IMG/VR virus record: IMGVR_UViG_3300032334_000315
Span: 1-64,000 of that record
Source of the DNA: a virus
DNA: 64,000 nt
Reading direction: 5' to 3' (one strand)
In this document: piece by piece, positions 31,293-39,786 of the stretch
Position numbering within the stretch: the stretch's first letter is position 1
How the letters are laid out: each line of letters begins with the position of its first letter
Notes under the pieces: model-generated
The model's database searches: none
Told to the model about the DNA's origin: nothing
The model's input: only the letters and a program-made list of their open reading frames with translations
Program-made: the position numbers and the translations under genes

Positions 31293-31748
31293 TTAGTCCC
31301 TACCTATTCCCATGGTACCTTTTTTTGACCTCATTGTTAATGGTCTACCGTGATTTCCTGGTGCATTATCGTCTTTTGCAGAAACTTTAGCTGTACCTGA
31401 TAGTTTCTTATCTGCCGTTTTCATACCGGCTTCACGATTTTTAACTCTCAGGCGATTTTTAGCTACACCACTAGGACCAAATGAATTTTGGTATTTATAA
31501 TCGTGGAGTCCTTTATCATAAGTTGCTGAATCTTTATAATCTTGTACAGCGCCTTTTGATAATTCATTTACCTGCTCGTAGTTTTCTTCAATGTACTTTT
31601 CAGTTAACTCAGGGAAATTTTCCATAACATAATCAAGAAAGTGTTCTACATCAAAATCAATGTCCATTTCGGTATCATTTACCTGCTCAGCAGATTCATT
31701 GATAGGAACAATCGGTCTACGACCGTTTGGTGTTAGAATATATGACAT
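31293..31748 (-). CDS. internal-head-like protein, 151 aa
   Basis: A charged, disordered protein with an acidic middle (FDVEHFLDYVMENFPEL). The segment YEQVNELSKGAVQDY is the same kind of motif as the xQVDELSKxTL repeats of the 656-aa polyprotein. The C-terminus is basic. GAAAGG lies before the ATG. Probably packaged inside the head with the other proteins carrying this motif; inference. Confidence 0.68.
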   Translation of the reverse strand: MSYILTPNGRRPIVPINESAEQVNDTEMDIDFDVEHFLDYVMENFPELTEKYIEENYEQVNELSKGAVQDYKDSATYDKGLHDYKYQNSFGPSGVAKNRLRVKNREAGMKTADKKLSGTAKVSAKDDNAPGNHGRPLTMRSKKGTMGIGRD

Positions 31749-31764
31749 GCTTATACCTTTCTTG

Positions 31765-32373
31765 TTATCCGTTGTAGCGGGTTATTCTTCCATCCTCATG
31801 GATTAGGAATGCTTCAAAATTAATCTTTGGAAACTCGGTATGCAGTTCAATGAACTTATCAAGGTTGGCCTTAGCGTCATCAAACATTCTAGCTACCTGA
31901 TACTTACCAGCTTTTAGTTGGTCACGAACAATCTGCTTCTTGGCCTCTGCACCTGGTGCCTTGATATTGCCTGCGCGATACACATGCACCTGCGTGATAT
32001 CAAAGCCATATTTTTTAAACGTATCAAGGAACAGCTTCTTATCGTCTAGATCCGCGCGAGCGGTACAGATGATAATACGCTTGTTAGGATGCGCACGGAA
32101 TCTGCTAATCATTTTCTTAGCGGTCTTGAATACAGTCTCAATTGGCTTTGCGGTATCAGCGAACACCTTAGATGATCGGAATTGAGCGAAGTCAAATTCC
32201 TCACCAGGTTTTAGCGCATACACATTGAACTCAGCTGGTGTCAATTTCTCAACAACCTTGCCATCTTTTCTGACGAGGACTTGTGTCGTGGTGCTGAATA
32301 GCGTGTCGTCAATGTCAAACACCGACAGACTACCAGAAACATCCTCAGCTATGAACTCGCGGAATTTTAGCAT
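31765..32373 (-). CDS. HAD-family phosphatase, 202 aa
   Basis: FDIDDTLF (Asp20, Asp22) is the HAD nucleophile motif. IICTARADLDD (about 100-110) and ARMFDDAKANLDK (about 160-172) give motifs II and IV, as in polynucleotide kinase 3'-phosphatase and related nucleotidases. The N-terminus FREFIAED is of the head-protein type and contains an IxE site. A 3'-end-healing phosphatase beside a ligase-like gene would make sense, but the substrate is unknown. A TATAAATA promoter ends 7 nt before its ATG, giving a leader of about 2 nt. Confidence 0.8.
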   Translation of the reverse strand: MLKFREFIAEDVSGSLSVFDIDDTLFSTTTQVLVRKDGKVVEKLTPAEFNVYALKPGEEFDFAQFRSSKVFADTAKPIETVFKTAKKMISRFRAHPNKRIIICTARADLDDKKLFLDTFKKYGFDITQVHVYRAGNIKAPGAEAKKQIVRDQLKAGKYQVARMFDDAKANLDKFIELHTEFPKINFEAFLIHEDGRITRYNG

Positions 32374-32380
32374 CGTATCC

Positions 32381-32388
32381 TATTTATA
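32381..32388 (-). promoter_or_regulatory. late promoter TATAAATA, near-leaderless, HAD phosphatase
   Basis: The octamer directly follows the terminator T run; 7 nt separate it from the ATG at 32373. An AGGA overlapping the end of the octamer would be upstream of the expected +1. Confidence 0.75.
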
Positions 32389-32425
32389 ATAAAACGAAAA
32401 AGGGGGAAGCGTTATTGCTCCCCCC
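32389..32425 (-). terminator. rho-independent terminator
   Basis: A 9-bp G/C stem (GGGGGGAGC with GCTTCCCCC, loop AATAAC), then TTTTTCGTTTT on the minus strand. It ends the transcript of the secreted hydrolase gene, whose stop is 34 nt upstream. Confidence 0.9.
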
Positions 32426-32458
32426 TGACTAACATAATAAAAGGCACCTCCTTGTATG

Positions 32459-33319
32459 CTAGCCCAATTTTCTGTAGCCCAGCAGCTTGTTTGCTGGGTA
32501 GTAAGCTACGCTAACTTCTTTGTTCTGGTTACCACCAAGAACCTTGATGTATCTAACACCATCAACAGTTTCCTCACCGACATAGAATCCAACATGGCCT
32601 GCCGAGCTATTCTTGCCTCGTGAGAACACCGCAATATCACCTTCTCTTGGATATGTAGTAGGAATTCCGTACCCTAAAAAGCTGCGAGCTAATAGAGAAC
32701 CTGTGCCCTGGTATCCAGCCTTGTTTAATACCGCATTTGCGAAAGCTGCACACCATGGAATACGAACTGGATCCACCTTCATATCATTACCATCTGATAG
32801 TAATTTGGTAAGATCGGAACGATCTTTTCTTACATTTAAGCCTTCCCACTCTCTTGCAATCCGCACCGGTTCTGGTGCAAACATAGGGCGTGGATTCTCA
32901 CGGCGCACAGGTTGTTCATGGTGTGACTGAGATAGTGTGGTGCTGCCCTTAGGAAGCTCGGTATTCAAATCAATAACAGCCATTACTGGTTTAGCTTTAG
33001 GCTTCTTATGCTCAACTGGTGGTGCATCTAGCTTTTGCCAACCAGCAAAAAACTGTGATGCTTCGGCTCTCTCCCTATCCTGTCTAAAGAAATTTGCAGG
33101 CGTGTCGTCATCATATGTAGACGCAACAACAGCCGCAGCTGGAACTACTTTCTTTGCTTGCAACTGCTTGCAGAATTTTGCAAGATGCGCGTACCTGTCT
33201 TGTACGCTTAGGTTACAATATCGTTCCGCGGTTTTCGCTGAAACTTTCTTCTTTGGTTCGGCTTCTGCGGTGTTACACAAGAACACCAACATGAGTACAG
33301 CCATGGTTGTTTTTAACAT
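32459..33319 (-). CDS. secreted NlpC/CHAP-type peptidoglycan hydrolase (TIGR02594-like), 286 aa
   Basis: Residues 1-20 form a signal peptide ending in AEA. Residues 21-155 are a basic, Pro-rich linker with two cysteines. The catalytic domain has WCAAFANAVL (Cys190), GHVGFYVG (His242) and VLGGNQ, as in the TIGR02594 family of Cys/His peptidases. It should act in the periplasm. A GH19 endolysin with holin lies at 39.8-40.9 kb, so this may be a second lysin exported by Sec, or a virion-assembly muramidase-like enzyme. The -10 variant TTTAAATA gives an expected leader of about 5 nt. Confidence 0.85.
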   Translation of the reverse strand: MLKTTMAVLMLVFLCNTAEAEPKKKVSAKTAERYCNLSVQDRYAHLAKFCKQLQAKKVVPAAAVVASTYDDDTPANFFRQDRERAEASQFFAGWQKLDAPPVEHKKPKAKPVMAVIDLNTELPKGSTTLSQSHHEQPVRRENPRPMFAPEPVRIAREWEGLNVRKDRSDLTKLLSDGNDMKVDPVRIPWCAAFANAVLNKAGYQGTGSLLARSFLGYGIPTTYPREGDIAVFSRGKNSSAGHVGFYVGEETVDGVRYIKVLGGNQNKEVSVAYYPANKLLGYRKLG

Positions 33320-33328
33320 TTTAGTCTC

Positions 33329-33556
33329 CTATTTAAATCTAGGATCCTTAACTAAATCGTCGTAACCACCAACATGCTCGTCATTGATAAAAATCTGCGG
33401 TACTGTACGATAGTCAGGATACTGCTTAACGAAATCTTCACGGGTAATATGTTTACCAATCTTGAACTCAGTAAATTCAAGATGGCGGTCCTTGAAGAAA
33501 TCTTTGGCCGCAGCACAATAACTGCACACGTCCTTTGTGAACATTTTAATCTGCAT
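33329..33556 (-). CDS. grx: glutaredoxin, 75 aa
   Basis: A canonical CSYC active site (Cys11, Cys14), TVPQIFIN with the cis-Pro loop at about 51-58, and GGYDDL near 64-69. It can donate electrons to ribonucleotide reductase or reduce other disulfides. GGAG lies before the ATG. The upstream TCTAAATA octamer at 33584 suggests late expression. Confidence 0.9.
   Translation of the reverse strand: MQIKMFTKDVCSYCAAAKDFFKDRHLEFTEFKIGKHITREDFVKQYPDYRTVPQIFINDEHVGGYDDLVKDPRFK
33330..33337 (-). promoter_or_regulatory. late promoter variant TTTAAATA
   Basis: Ten bases before the ATG of the secreted hydrolase. The GGAGA between octamer and ATG would mostly be upstream of the expected +1. Confidence 0.4.
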
Positions 33557-33583
33557 TACTTAATTCTCCAGCCGTTGAATATC

Positions 33584-33591
33584 TATTTAGA
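33584..33591 (-). promoter_or_regulatory. late promoter variant TCTAAATA
   Basis: Upstream of glutaredoxin, overlapping the 3' end of the helicase gene; leader of about 22 nt with GGAG. Confidence 0.4.
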
Positions 33592-35008
33592 ATTTGAAAT
33601 TACCGAACTTTGACTTTGGTTTGGTACGATCACGGTCTTCCATACCAAACTTAGAGTTGTCCATTACAGAATCAGATCGCTTGGTCTTACCACCACGACT
33701 ATCATCAATCAGGTCATCCTGTGCGCTATCCTCAGCATCAAATAGACGCATTTTGGTTCTGTCGATGCCGAGCATGAACCTTTTGTTGATAGCTGGATCA
33801 GCATAGCGGTTCTTCAATTGCTTTACCATTACCTGCCCACGCTCGTCTGCGTCTTCGGTACGGATAAGAGCAATCATAAAGTCGGCCGTAGCTGGTAGAC
33901 CAAACGACTCGGAAGTATCTTCAAGACCAGGATCGCTTGAGGTATAGCCAGACCTGGTTGTCTGTGTGGCTGATACGATGGGTAGATTTTTCTCTACCGC
34001 AAGGCCACGAAGCTCTTCTGCAATAGCCTTAATGTATGTATAACTATTCACATTTGCACCAGGCTTGATCCGTGCGGACATGCAGATATTCAGGTAATCA
34101 ATGTAGATGATATCTGGCACAAAATTTCGCTTTAGATTTAGCTCATTCAGGAGGTGCCTAAAATGGCCCGCATGTGCAGACGCAGTAGGGTATTCCTTGA
34201 TGATAAGCTTGCCAGTTGTCTTCGCTCGGAGTCTAGCAATCTTCTTTTCGTACATATCACGCGGTAGCTGCCCAAGGTCTTCTAGCGGCACATTCAGCAG
34301 GTTGGCATCAATGCGCTCTGCGATTTTCTCTTCGGCCATTTCCATCGTGATATAGAGAACATTCTTACCAGACGCAAGATTATTTGCTGCGAAGTGGCAC
34401 ATCATCAAAGTTTTACCAGCACCGGTGCCAGCGAGGATGATATTGAGAGACTTGCGAGACAAACCACCACGAGTGATATCGTTCATCAGACCTAGATCAA
34501 ACGGAATCTTTTCTTCTACGCGATGGTAGAAATCATATCGCTCACCGAAGTCCTCGATGAAATCGTGACCAACATGAGAATCAAAAGACACACCAAGGGC
34601 CTCTGATAGGATCTCAGGGATGCTACTAGATGACCGGTTCTTATCTTTACCATCAAGAATGGTAATGCTTTCCATGATAGCGTTATGGACAGCTTTCTCT
34701 TGGCAAAATTTCTCGGTGTTATCAAGCAACCATTGAATGTCGGTAGGTTCTGGTTCGCTGAGATTAGCAACTACCTCAAGAGCCCGCTTATGCTCTTCCT
34801 CGGGCATGTTGGTTGCATTGTCCAACTCAACTGCAAGAGCTTCGCGTGTGGGCCTAGAATTATACTTCATCATAAAATCATGAACGCGCAGGAATACCGC
34901 GCGTTCACTACCATTGGTAAAATATTCATCTTTAAGAAACGGGAGGGTCTTCCGTGCGAAGTCCTCGTTGTGTACCAGGTTCTTCAGGATTGTCTGTTCT
35001 ATTCTCAT
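33587..35008 (-). CDS. 41: replicative DNA helicase, T4 gp41-like, 473 aa
   Basis: A DnaB-type helicase with Walker A GTGAGKT (194-200), Walker B with IIYIDYLN near 305 and a Gln/Arg-rich motif ATQTTRSG. The N-terminal helical domain interacts with primase in the family. The C-terminal 40 residues are disordered and basic. ATG 35008 is preferred over a TTG three codons earlier. It overlaps the end of the 123-aa gene by 77 nt, so the two are coupled. Confidence 0.93.
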   Translation of the reverse strand: MRIEQTILKNLVHNEDFARKTLPFLKDEYFTNGSERAVFLRVHDFMMKYNSRPTREALAVELDNATNMPEEEHKRALEVVANLSEPEPTDIQWLLDNTEKFCQEKAVHNAIMESITILDGKDKNRSSSSIPEILSEALGVSFDSHVGHDFIEDFGERYDFYHRVEEKIPFDLGLMNDITRGGLSRKSLNIILAGTGAGKTLMMCHFAANNLASGKNVLYITMEMAEEKIAERIDANLLNVPLEDLGQLPRDMYEKKIARLRAKTTGKLIIKEYPTASAHAGHFRHLLNELNLKRNFVPDIIYIDYLNICMSARIKPGANVNSYTYIKAIAEELRGLAVEKNLPIVSATQTTRSGYTSSDPGLEDTSESFGLPATADFMIALIRTEDADERGQVMVKQLKNRYADPAINKRFMLGIDRTKMRLFDAEDSAQDDLIDDSRGGKTKRSDSVMDNSKFGMEDRDRTKPKSKFGNFKF

Positions 35009-35303
35009 CGGACCCAATTTTCCCTACATTGTCTGCTAGAATATGATAAATGATGGAAGCAATAACATCTTCCATACGGCGTTTTACTTCAGGATCTTCA
35101 GGCGTTGAACCTTCAACGATATGGTAATTGAAGGTCAGCAATGCACCTTCTTCGTCTGGTGCGCCAATCTTTAGATTTACATAGTGATATACCAAACCTT
35201 CGAACTCGCCATCCATAACATGGATGCATGTGAAATCTTGTACACTTGGATGATCTAAGTGAGTATAGCGTGGTGCAACGGGATTATCAATAACATTATT
35301 CAT
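34932..35303 (-). CDS. conserved phage protein of unknown function, 123 aa
   Basis: ATG 35303 is chosen because it overlaps the UvsX stop codon by 8 nt. The protein is acidic and soluble, with a beta-rich middle (FEGLVYHYVNLKI, LLTFNYHIVEG). It ends in a polar tail that overlaps gp41. Between UvsX and gp41 a recombination or helicase-loading role would be expected, but I know no motif that shows it. Confidence 0.7.
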   Translation of the reverse strand: MNNVIDNPVAPRYTHLDHPSVQDFTCIHVMDGEFEGLVYHYVNLKIGAPDEEGALLTFNYHIVEGSTPEDPEVKRRMEDVIASIIYHILADNVGKIGSDENRTDNPEEPGTQRGLRTEDPPVS

Positions 35304-36342
35304 TATCTTCACCGTCTTCCATGATAGAACCCATAGCCATCTTGTACTTGCTTTCAATGTACTGAGAGAAATCGGTTTCCTTGAACATCTTCAACCAGAA
35401 CTCTTTGTTGTTGACAATATCTCCTGCTCGGAAGTTTGGAGTATGGACTTCTCCAGTTTCCTTATCGACTGTTGCATACCATCCATTCTTAGGCTTAATA
35501 ATATAACCGCCGTCGAGAGCAACATCAAGGAGGCCTGACCAACGATTAATACCACCTTCGAAAGAGACAGTAATTGGAATCTTGGACTTCTCTTTGACAT
35601 AGCGCGACTTCTCAACATTGATAACGAAATGGTAGCCTTGGATCTCAGTGCCGTCCTTGTCTTGCTGACGACCAAGAATCCAGATAGCGTCGGATGAATA
35701 GTACGAGCCAGTACCACCACCAACGATATCTTTGGGATACAAACCAATTTCTTTATAAGTGTGATTGACGACGATCATAGGCATATCCTTGAGCGTCAGG
35801 TGTGGTGTAATCATACGGAACAAAGACTTCAACTGCTTTGCTCTGGACATATCAGCGACCGACTTACCGTCTAGCGCATCGTCCACTTCTTTCTTTGATG
35901 CAAGATTACCAATTGAGTCAATAACAATCATAACATGCTCGTCGCGTGAAATTTCTTTCATCTGCTGCATGATATCAAACTTCAGTTCTTCAATATCCGT
36001 GATCGGTGTATGCACCACAGAATAAAACGGAATACCAAATGTTTCAAAGTAAGACTGAGGAGTACCAAACTCAGAATCATAAAACAATACGATACCATCG
36101 GGATACTTCTTTAGAAACGACGAAGCCATAAGCAAAGCAAAGCCAGTCTTGAAATGCTTTGACGGACCAGCGAGCATTGTAAGGCCCGGTACAATACCGC
36201 CATCAACGCTACCAGATAGTGCTACGTTAATCATGGGAACAGAAGTAGGAATCATATCCTTCTTCGCGAAGATTTTGCTATCAGCCAATGTGGACGTGAA
36301 AGCGATTGTAGAGTTTTTGATTAGTTTATCTTTAAGTGACAT
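35296..36342 (-). CDS. uvsX: RecA-like recombinase UvsX, 348 aa
   Basis: Walker A is GPSKHFKT (59-66) and Walker B MIVIDSIGN (Asp142), with VVNHTY near 190 and GGTGSYYSSDAIW after it, as in T4 UvsX. It forms filaments on single-stranded DNA for recombination-dependent replication, aided by UvsY (61014-61451). GGAGGT lies before the ATG and it has its own promoter. The acidic C-terminus EDGEDNE is typical of RecA-like proteins. Confidence 0.95.
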   Translation of the reverse strand: MSLKDKLIKNSTIAFTSTLADSKIFAKKDMIPTSVPMINVALSGSVDGGIVPGLTMLAGPSKHFKTGFALLMASSFLKKYPDGIVLFYDSEFGTPQSYFETFGIPFYSVVHTPITDIEELKFDIMQQMKEISRDEHVMIVIDSIGNLASKKEVDDALDGKSVADMSRAKQLKSLFRMITPHLTLKDMPMIVVNHTYKEIGLYPKDIVGGGTGSYYSSDAIWILGRQQDKDGTEIQGYHFVINVEKSRYVKEKSKIPITVSFEGGINRWSGLLDVALDGGYIIKPKNGWYATVDKETGEVHTPNFRAGDIVNNKEFWLKMFKETDFSQYIESKYKMAMGSIMEDGEDNE

Positions 36343-36363
36343 AGTACCTCCATTAATATAAAC

Positions 36364-36392
36364 ATCATACCATAGGCATGTGTAATTGTCAA
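36364..36392 (-). promoter_or_regulatory. sigma70-type promoter, uvsX
   Basis: TTGACA (36392-36387), a 17-bp spacer and TATGAT (36369-36364). Leader of about 15 nt with GGAGGT. Confidence 0.87.
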
Positions 36393-36908
36393 CTATTTTT
36401 CTAACAGAAGGAATAGATTTCTATTTCCATACGATTGGTTTTCAGTGTAGCTACAGTCTTTGATAGAGAAGCGAGAAGATAGTTTTTTCACAAAATATTC
36501 TGGATCATTTCTCCATTCACCAGGCACTCTAATGTTGCAGACCAATGCTATGTTTGTTAAATTAAAAATGTCATCAACCACATCATCAAAATATTCACAT
36601 TCAATTGTGTTGAATACATTATAGCATACCGTCAAATCAGCCGATTGATTTGGTCTAGTCGACCACTCATCGACAAAGGGATCATAATTTATCAGTTTAA
36701 TGTTTTCTGGAATTCTAAAATGATCTGTTCCGTGCCCGCAACCATAATCTAATAAAGACTTTGGCTTATACAATTCAAAAAAATACGACATACGCTTTAT
36801 GCTGCCATCGCGCATTGTGAATGCGTATTTGTTATTGCGAGATTCTACAGACCAGTTGCCTTTGTCTTTATGCAATTCGTTATAGTCTTTACTCCACAAT
36901 TGCTTCAT
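36393..36908 (-). CDS. class I SAM-dependent methyltransferase, 171 aa
   Basis: Motif I is LLDYGCGHG (52-60), with INYDPF for the ribose-binding acidic residue and VCYNVFNTIE for motif IV. The N-terminus resembles other small phage methyltransferases by memory. Substrate unknown. It starts at ATGA-type overlap with the DNA polymerase stop and ends at the uvsX promoter. Confidence 0.78.
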   Translation of the reverse strand: MKQLWSKDYNELHKDKGNWSVESRNNKYAFTMRDGSIKRMSYFFELYKPKSLLDYGCGHGTDHFRIPENIKLINYDPFVDEWSTRPNQSADLTVCYNVFNTIECEYFDDVVDDIFNLTNIALVCNIRVPGEWRNDPEYFVKKLSSRFSIKDCSYTENQSYGNRNLFLLLEK

Positions 36909-39436
36909 ACAAAGAATGCCTCAAGTGTAGATTGCTTTTCAGTATGCCAATTGATGGTGTTTAGAATTGTGCGAAGTGGATCAAGAAAAGTCTTTTCAAA
37001 CTGAGTATCGTAGTCGATATATTTATCCAATCCAAACTCTGGCGGCAACTGAGAGATTACCGCAATCACATTCTCATGGATAGGATTTGGCATCTTCATA
37101 TAAGCAAAGCGGATCTTTTCACCGTCTTTGATTTGCTCGTATTTTTTCGTAAGCTTCATCTGTTGCAGCTTCTTATTGAATACGATAGCACCACGCACAT
37201 GCATGGGAACGCTCTTCGTCTCGTATTGATATTTAGTGAGGTTCTGAACACTGCGAGGAAATGCAACATCTTCAAATGGTAACTTGCGAAACTCTTTACG
37301 GAACTTTTCAATGTACCTATGCAGGTCATCTTCGCTCTGCGTCATAACGATATTAAGAACATCTTTAATGGCCGTACGGCAAGCTGCTGGTGTTGAAGAC
37401 TTTACAGCTTCCATACCCATGATCTTTAGTTTTGGCTTAGCATAGCGCACACCTTCGGAATCATGGACATTGAGAATGTATCGCTTCTTCGCGGTCCAGA
37501 TGCCACGGTCTGCAATGACTTCGCGCTTCATATTCATTTTTTGCTGGAAGGCACACATACGTTCAGCAAGATCCTGATAGATTCTGTCAATAACTGGTTC
37601 CATTTTATCGCTAGCCACCTTATCAAGAAAGTTAATGATCTTTTCTTTGAGTTCCGGAGTAAGCCCTTCAGCCTCAATTCTCTTTTCAAAGACGCTATGT
37701 ACCAATTTATCAAAGCTAATATAAAGCGAATCTGTATCAGACGCAATAACATAATCATAATCCTCCGTCTTCAATAATTTGTTGAGATACTTATTCATTT
37801 CATTTTCAGCCCAACGAATTGATAGTTGCCCGCCGAGAGTGATAGCGGTAGCTTGGTCAATATCAAAGAAACGGAAATGCTGATTACCGATAGCGCCATA
37901 TGCGGAGTTCAACTGTACTTTCTTTGCAAGCTGCATATTCTTGTAGCGTGAGATATCTTTAACAGCCTGTTTTTTCTCAGCTTCGGTCTTTGCATTCTCG
38001 TAGGCCTTTTGAGCAAGGATCATCTTGTCCTTGTACACCACACGGTCATTGTACATGCGCTGCATAATCGTAGGCAAGAACCCTTGCTTCGCTTTGCTAA
38101 AGAAACAACCATTCGCAGCAAGGCCATAACCATCAGGCACTTCTGGCATATTACCAGCAAGCAGATCATCAATCGTAACGTCTGCTGTGATTGCATAGCC
38201 TTTCGCGTTCACATGAATGGTTTCAGGTGAAATGTTATACTGCATAATCAAATGTGGATACAGACTGTTCAAATCAAAAGACATGACCCATGAGTGCGAA
38301 CCAACCTGTGGGTCTTTCACATACGCACCAACAAACACCTCGTCCTTGCTACCACCACCGTTGAGCGGTACCGCAATTCTTTTCTTCCACAAATGGTTGT
38401 GCGTGATAACATCCCACATACGCACTTGCGTGAACACGTCGGCAATGGTAACCTTCGCGTCATACGCGAGCGCGAGAGCCATATCAATCAGCTTCATCTT
38501 ATCATCTAGCTTCACGATAAGTTCCACGTCGATGATATTGTAGTCAATAAACTTAGTATGATCTTTCATGTAGAATTCGTGGAGTGTCTCAAATTCAGAG
38601 TGATCTAGTTTCTTCTCACCAAGTTCAACATTGGCAATATGGTCAAGACGATATGATTCCTGCTGAGAGTATGTGAATTTCTTATACATCTCAAGGTAAT
38701 CAAGTGTAGCCACACCACCAATATCATATGCAACCTGCACCTTGTTGAATGTCATTTGAACTCGTCTCTCACGGACATTTTTCCATGGTGAGAGGCGCTT
38801 CATTTCACTTTCACCAATGACCGTTGTCATACGTTTGGCAAGATAAGGAATATCAAACCATGTGATATTCCAACCAGTGACGATATCGGGATAACCATCG
38901 TGCGCCCACTCACTCAGAAAACGAATGAGCAATTCTTTTTCGTTGACACAGTGATGGTAGAAAACGTCATTGCGTGTTGGTGTGTATGGCTTTAAACCAA
39001 ACACATGAAAGATCGGGCCTTTCTTCAACGTGATGGCTGTGACGGTATCCGATGCTCGCTCAACAGCAGGGAAGCCATTCTCAGAACTCACCTCAATATC
39101 GAGATATGCAACCTTGATTTGGTCACGATCATATGGCACATCGGTTGGATATTCTTCATTCAGGTACGTGTAGACGAACCGTTGCAGACCAAAGATATTG
39201 AAATTGGTCACGTCTTCATATTGCTTGAGAAAGTCCTTAGCTTCATTGATGGATTCAAATTGTATTGGCTCAAGCGAAAGCCCACGAATGTCGGTCCAGC
39301 TTGCATTTTCATGCTTTGACTGGACAAACATCGTGGGCTTGTAGGGAATCTTTTCGTTGAACTGTAGCCCGCGGTCGTAACCGCGAACCAAGATGTTGTT
39401 GCCGAACTGCATCGCATTGGTGTAAAATTTGCTCAT
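36905..39436 (-). CDS. 43: family B DNA polymerase, T4 gp43-like, 843 aa
   Basis: Complete polymerase. Exonuclease motifs are YLDIEV (Asp113, Glu115) and YNIIDVEL (Tyr299, Asp303). Polymerase motifs are SFDLNSLYP (386-394), KKVQLNSAYG (505-514) and ASDTDS (565-570). The C-terminal LEAFFV resembles the gp45 clamp-binding tail of T4 gp43. No intein or split is present. The promoter -10 ends 5 nt before the ATG, in a palindrome, and there is no ribosome site in the predicted message. Confidence 0.96.
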   Translation of the reverse strand: MSKFYTNAMQFGNNILVRGYDRGLQFNEKIPYKPTMFVQSKHENASWTDIRGLSLEPIQFESINEAKDFLKQYEDVTNFNIFGLQRFVYTYLNEEYPTDVPYDRDQIKVAYLDIEVSSENGFPAVERASDTVTAITLKKGPIFHVFGLKPYTPTRNDVFYHHCVNEKELLIRFLSEWAHDGYPDIVTGWNITWFDIPYLAKRMTTVIGESEMKRLSPWKNVRERRVQMTFNKVQVAYDIGGVATLDYLEMYKKFTYSQQESYRLDHIANVELGEKKLDHSEFETLHEFYMKDHTKFIDYNIIDVELIVKLDDKMKLIDMALALAYDAKVTIADVFTQVRMWDVITHNHLWKKRIAVPLNGGGSKDEVFVGAYVKDPQVGSHSWVMSFDLNSLYPHLIMQYNISPETIHVNAKGYAITADVTIDDLLAGNMPEVPDGYGLAANGCFFSKAKQGFLPTIMQRMYNDRVVYKDKMILAQKAYENAKTEAEKKQAVKDISRYKNMQLAKKVQLNSAYGAIGNQHFRFFDIDQATAITLGGQLSIRWAENEMNKYLNKLLKTEDYDYVIASDTDSLYISFDKLVHSVFEKRIEAEGLTPELKEKIINFLDKVASDKMEPVIDRIYQDLAERMCAFQQKMNMKREVIADRGIWTAKKRYILNVHDSEGVRYAKPKLKIMGMEAVKSSTPAACRTAIKDVLNIVMTQSEDDLHRYIEKFRKEFRKLPFEDVAFPRSVQNLTKYQYETKSVPMHVRGAIVFNKKLQQMKLTKKYEQIKDGEKIRFAYMKMPNPIHENVIAVISQLPPEFGLDKYIDYDTQFEKTFLDPLRTILNTINWHTEKQSTLEAFFV

Positions 39437-39453
39437 GGTGTATAGTACACCAT
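39437..39453. promoter_or_regulatory. palindrome overlapping -10 and preceding the polymerase start codon
   Basis: GGTGTA-CTA-TACACC lies immediately upstream of the gp43 ATG and contains the -10 TACTAT. It could be a DNA operator, or an RNA hairpin in transcripts that begin further upstream. Confidence 0.5.
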
Positions 39454-39470
39454 CGTCATCAAATTGTCAA
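39442..39470 (-). promoter_or_regulatory. sigma70-type promoter, leaderless geometry, DNA polymerase
   Basis: TTGACA (39470-39465), a 17-bp spacer and TACTAT (39447-39442). Five bases lead to the ATG at 39436. Confidence 0.86.
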
Positions 39471-39776
39471 CCCGTTTCTTGCGATTACCAAACCGGAACC
39501 AAATGAGGTGTTGTAAGCATTCTCTACATCAACCATTGGCTCATAGACAAAGAGAATATTAGACGAACTGACCACGATCTCTTTGTTCTTTGCCATTGGT
39601 AGGTAATCAAGAAGGCCCATACTGGCTTTACCATTTGTGCCCTGTTGCATCACAATAGCAGCGGGCTTCTTGATTACGATGTTATGTTGACCAAACGCAC
39701 TCACTTTACCAATCACTTCATCGCCGGTAAAAAACCTAACGACCATCACACTTTCAACATTCTGAGCATCATCCAT
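39459..39776 (-). CDS. conserved phage protein, 105 aa
   Basis: A small beta-rich protein with VVRFFTGDEVIGKV at the N-terminus, which looks like an Sm/LSm-type first strand pair, and YEPMVDVENAYNTSFG near the C-terminus. I recall close relatives in many T4-like phages upstream of gene 43, without function. Its 3' end overlaps the polymerase -35. AAGGA precedes the ATG. Confidence 0.75.
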   Translation of the reverse strand: MDDAQNVESVMVVRFFTGDEVIGKVSAFGQHNIVIKKPAAIVMQQGTNGKASMGLLDYLPMAKNKEIVVSSSNILFVYEPMVDVENAYNTSFGSGLVIARNGLTI

Positions 39777-39786
39777 TTTATAATCC

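Noticed and set aside
36905-39436. Split polymerase or intein
   Set aside because: The frame is continuous with all exonuclease and polymerase motifs at normal distances.
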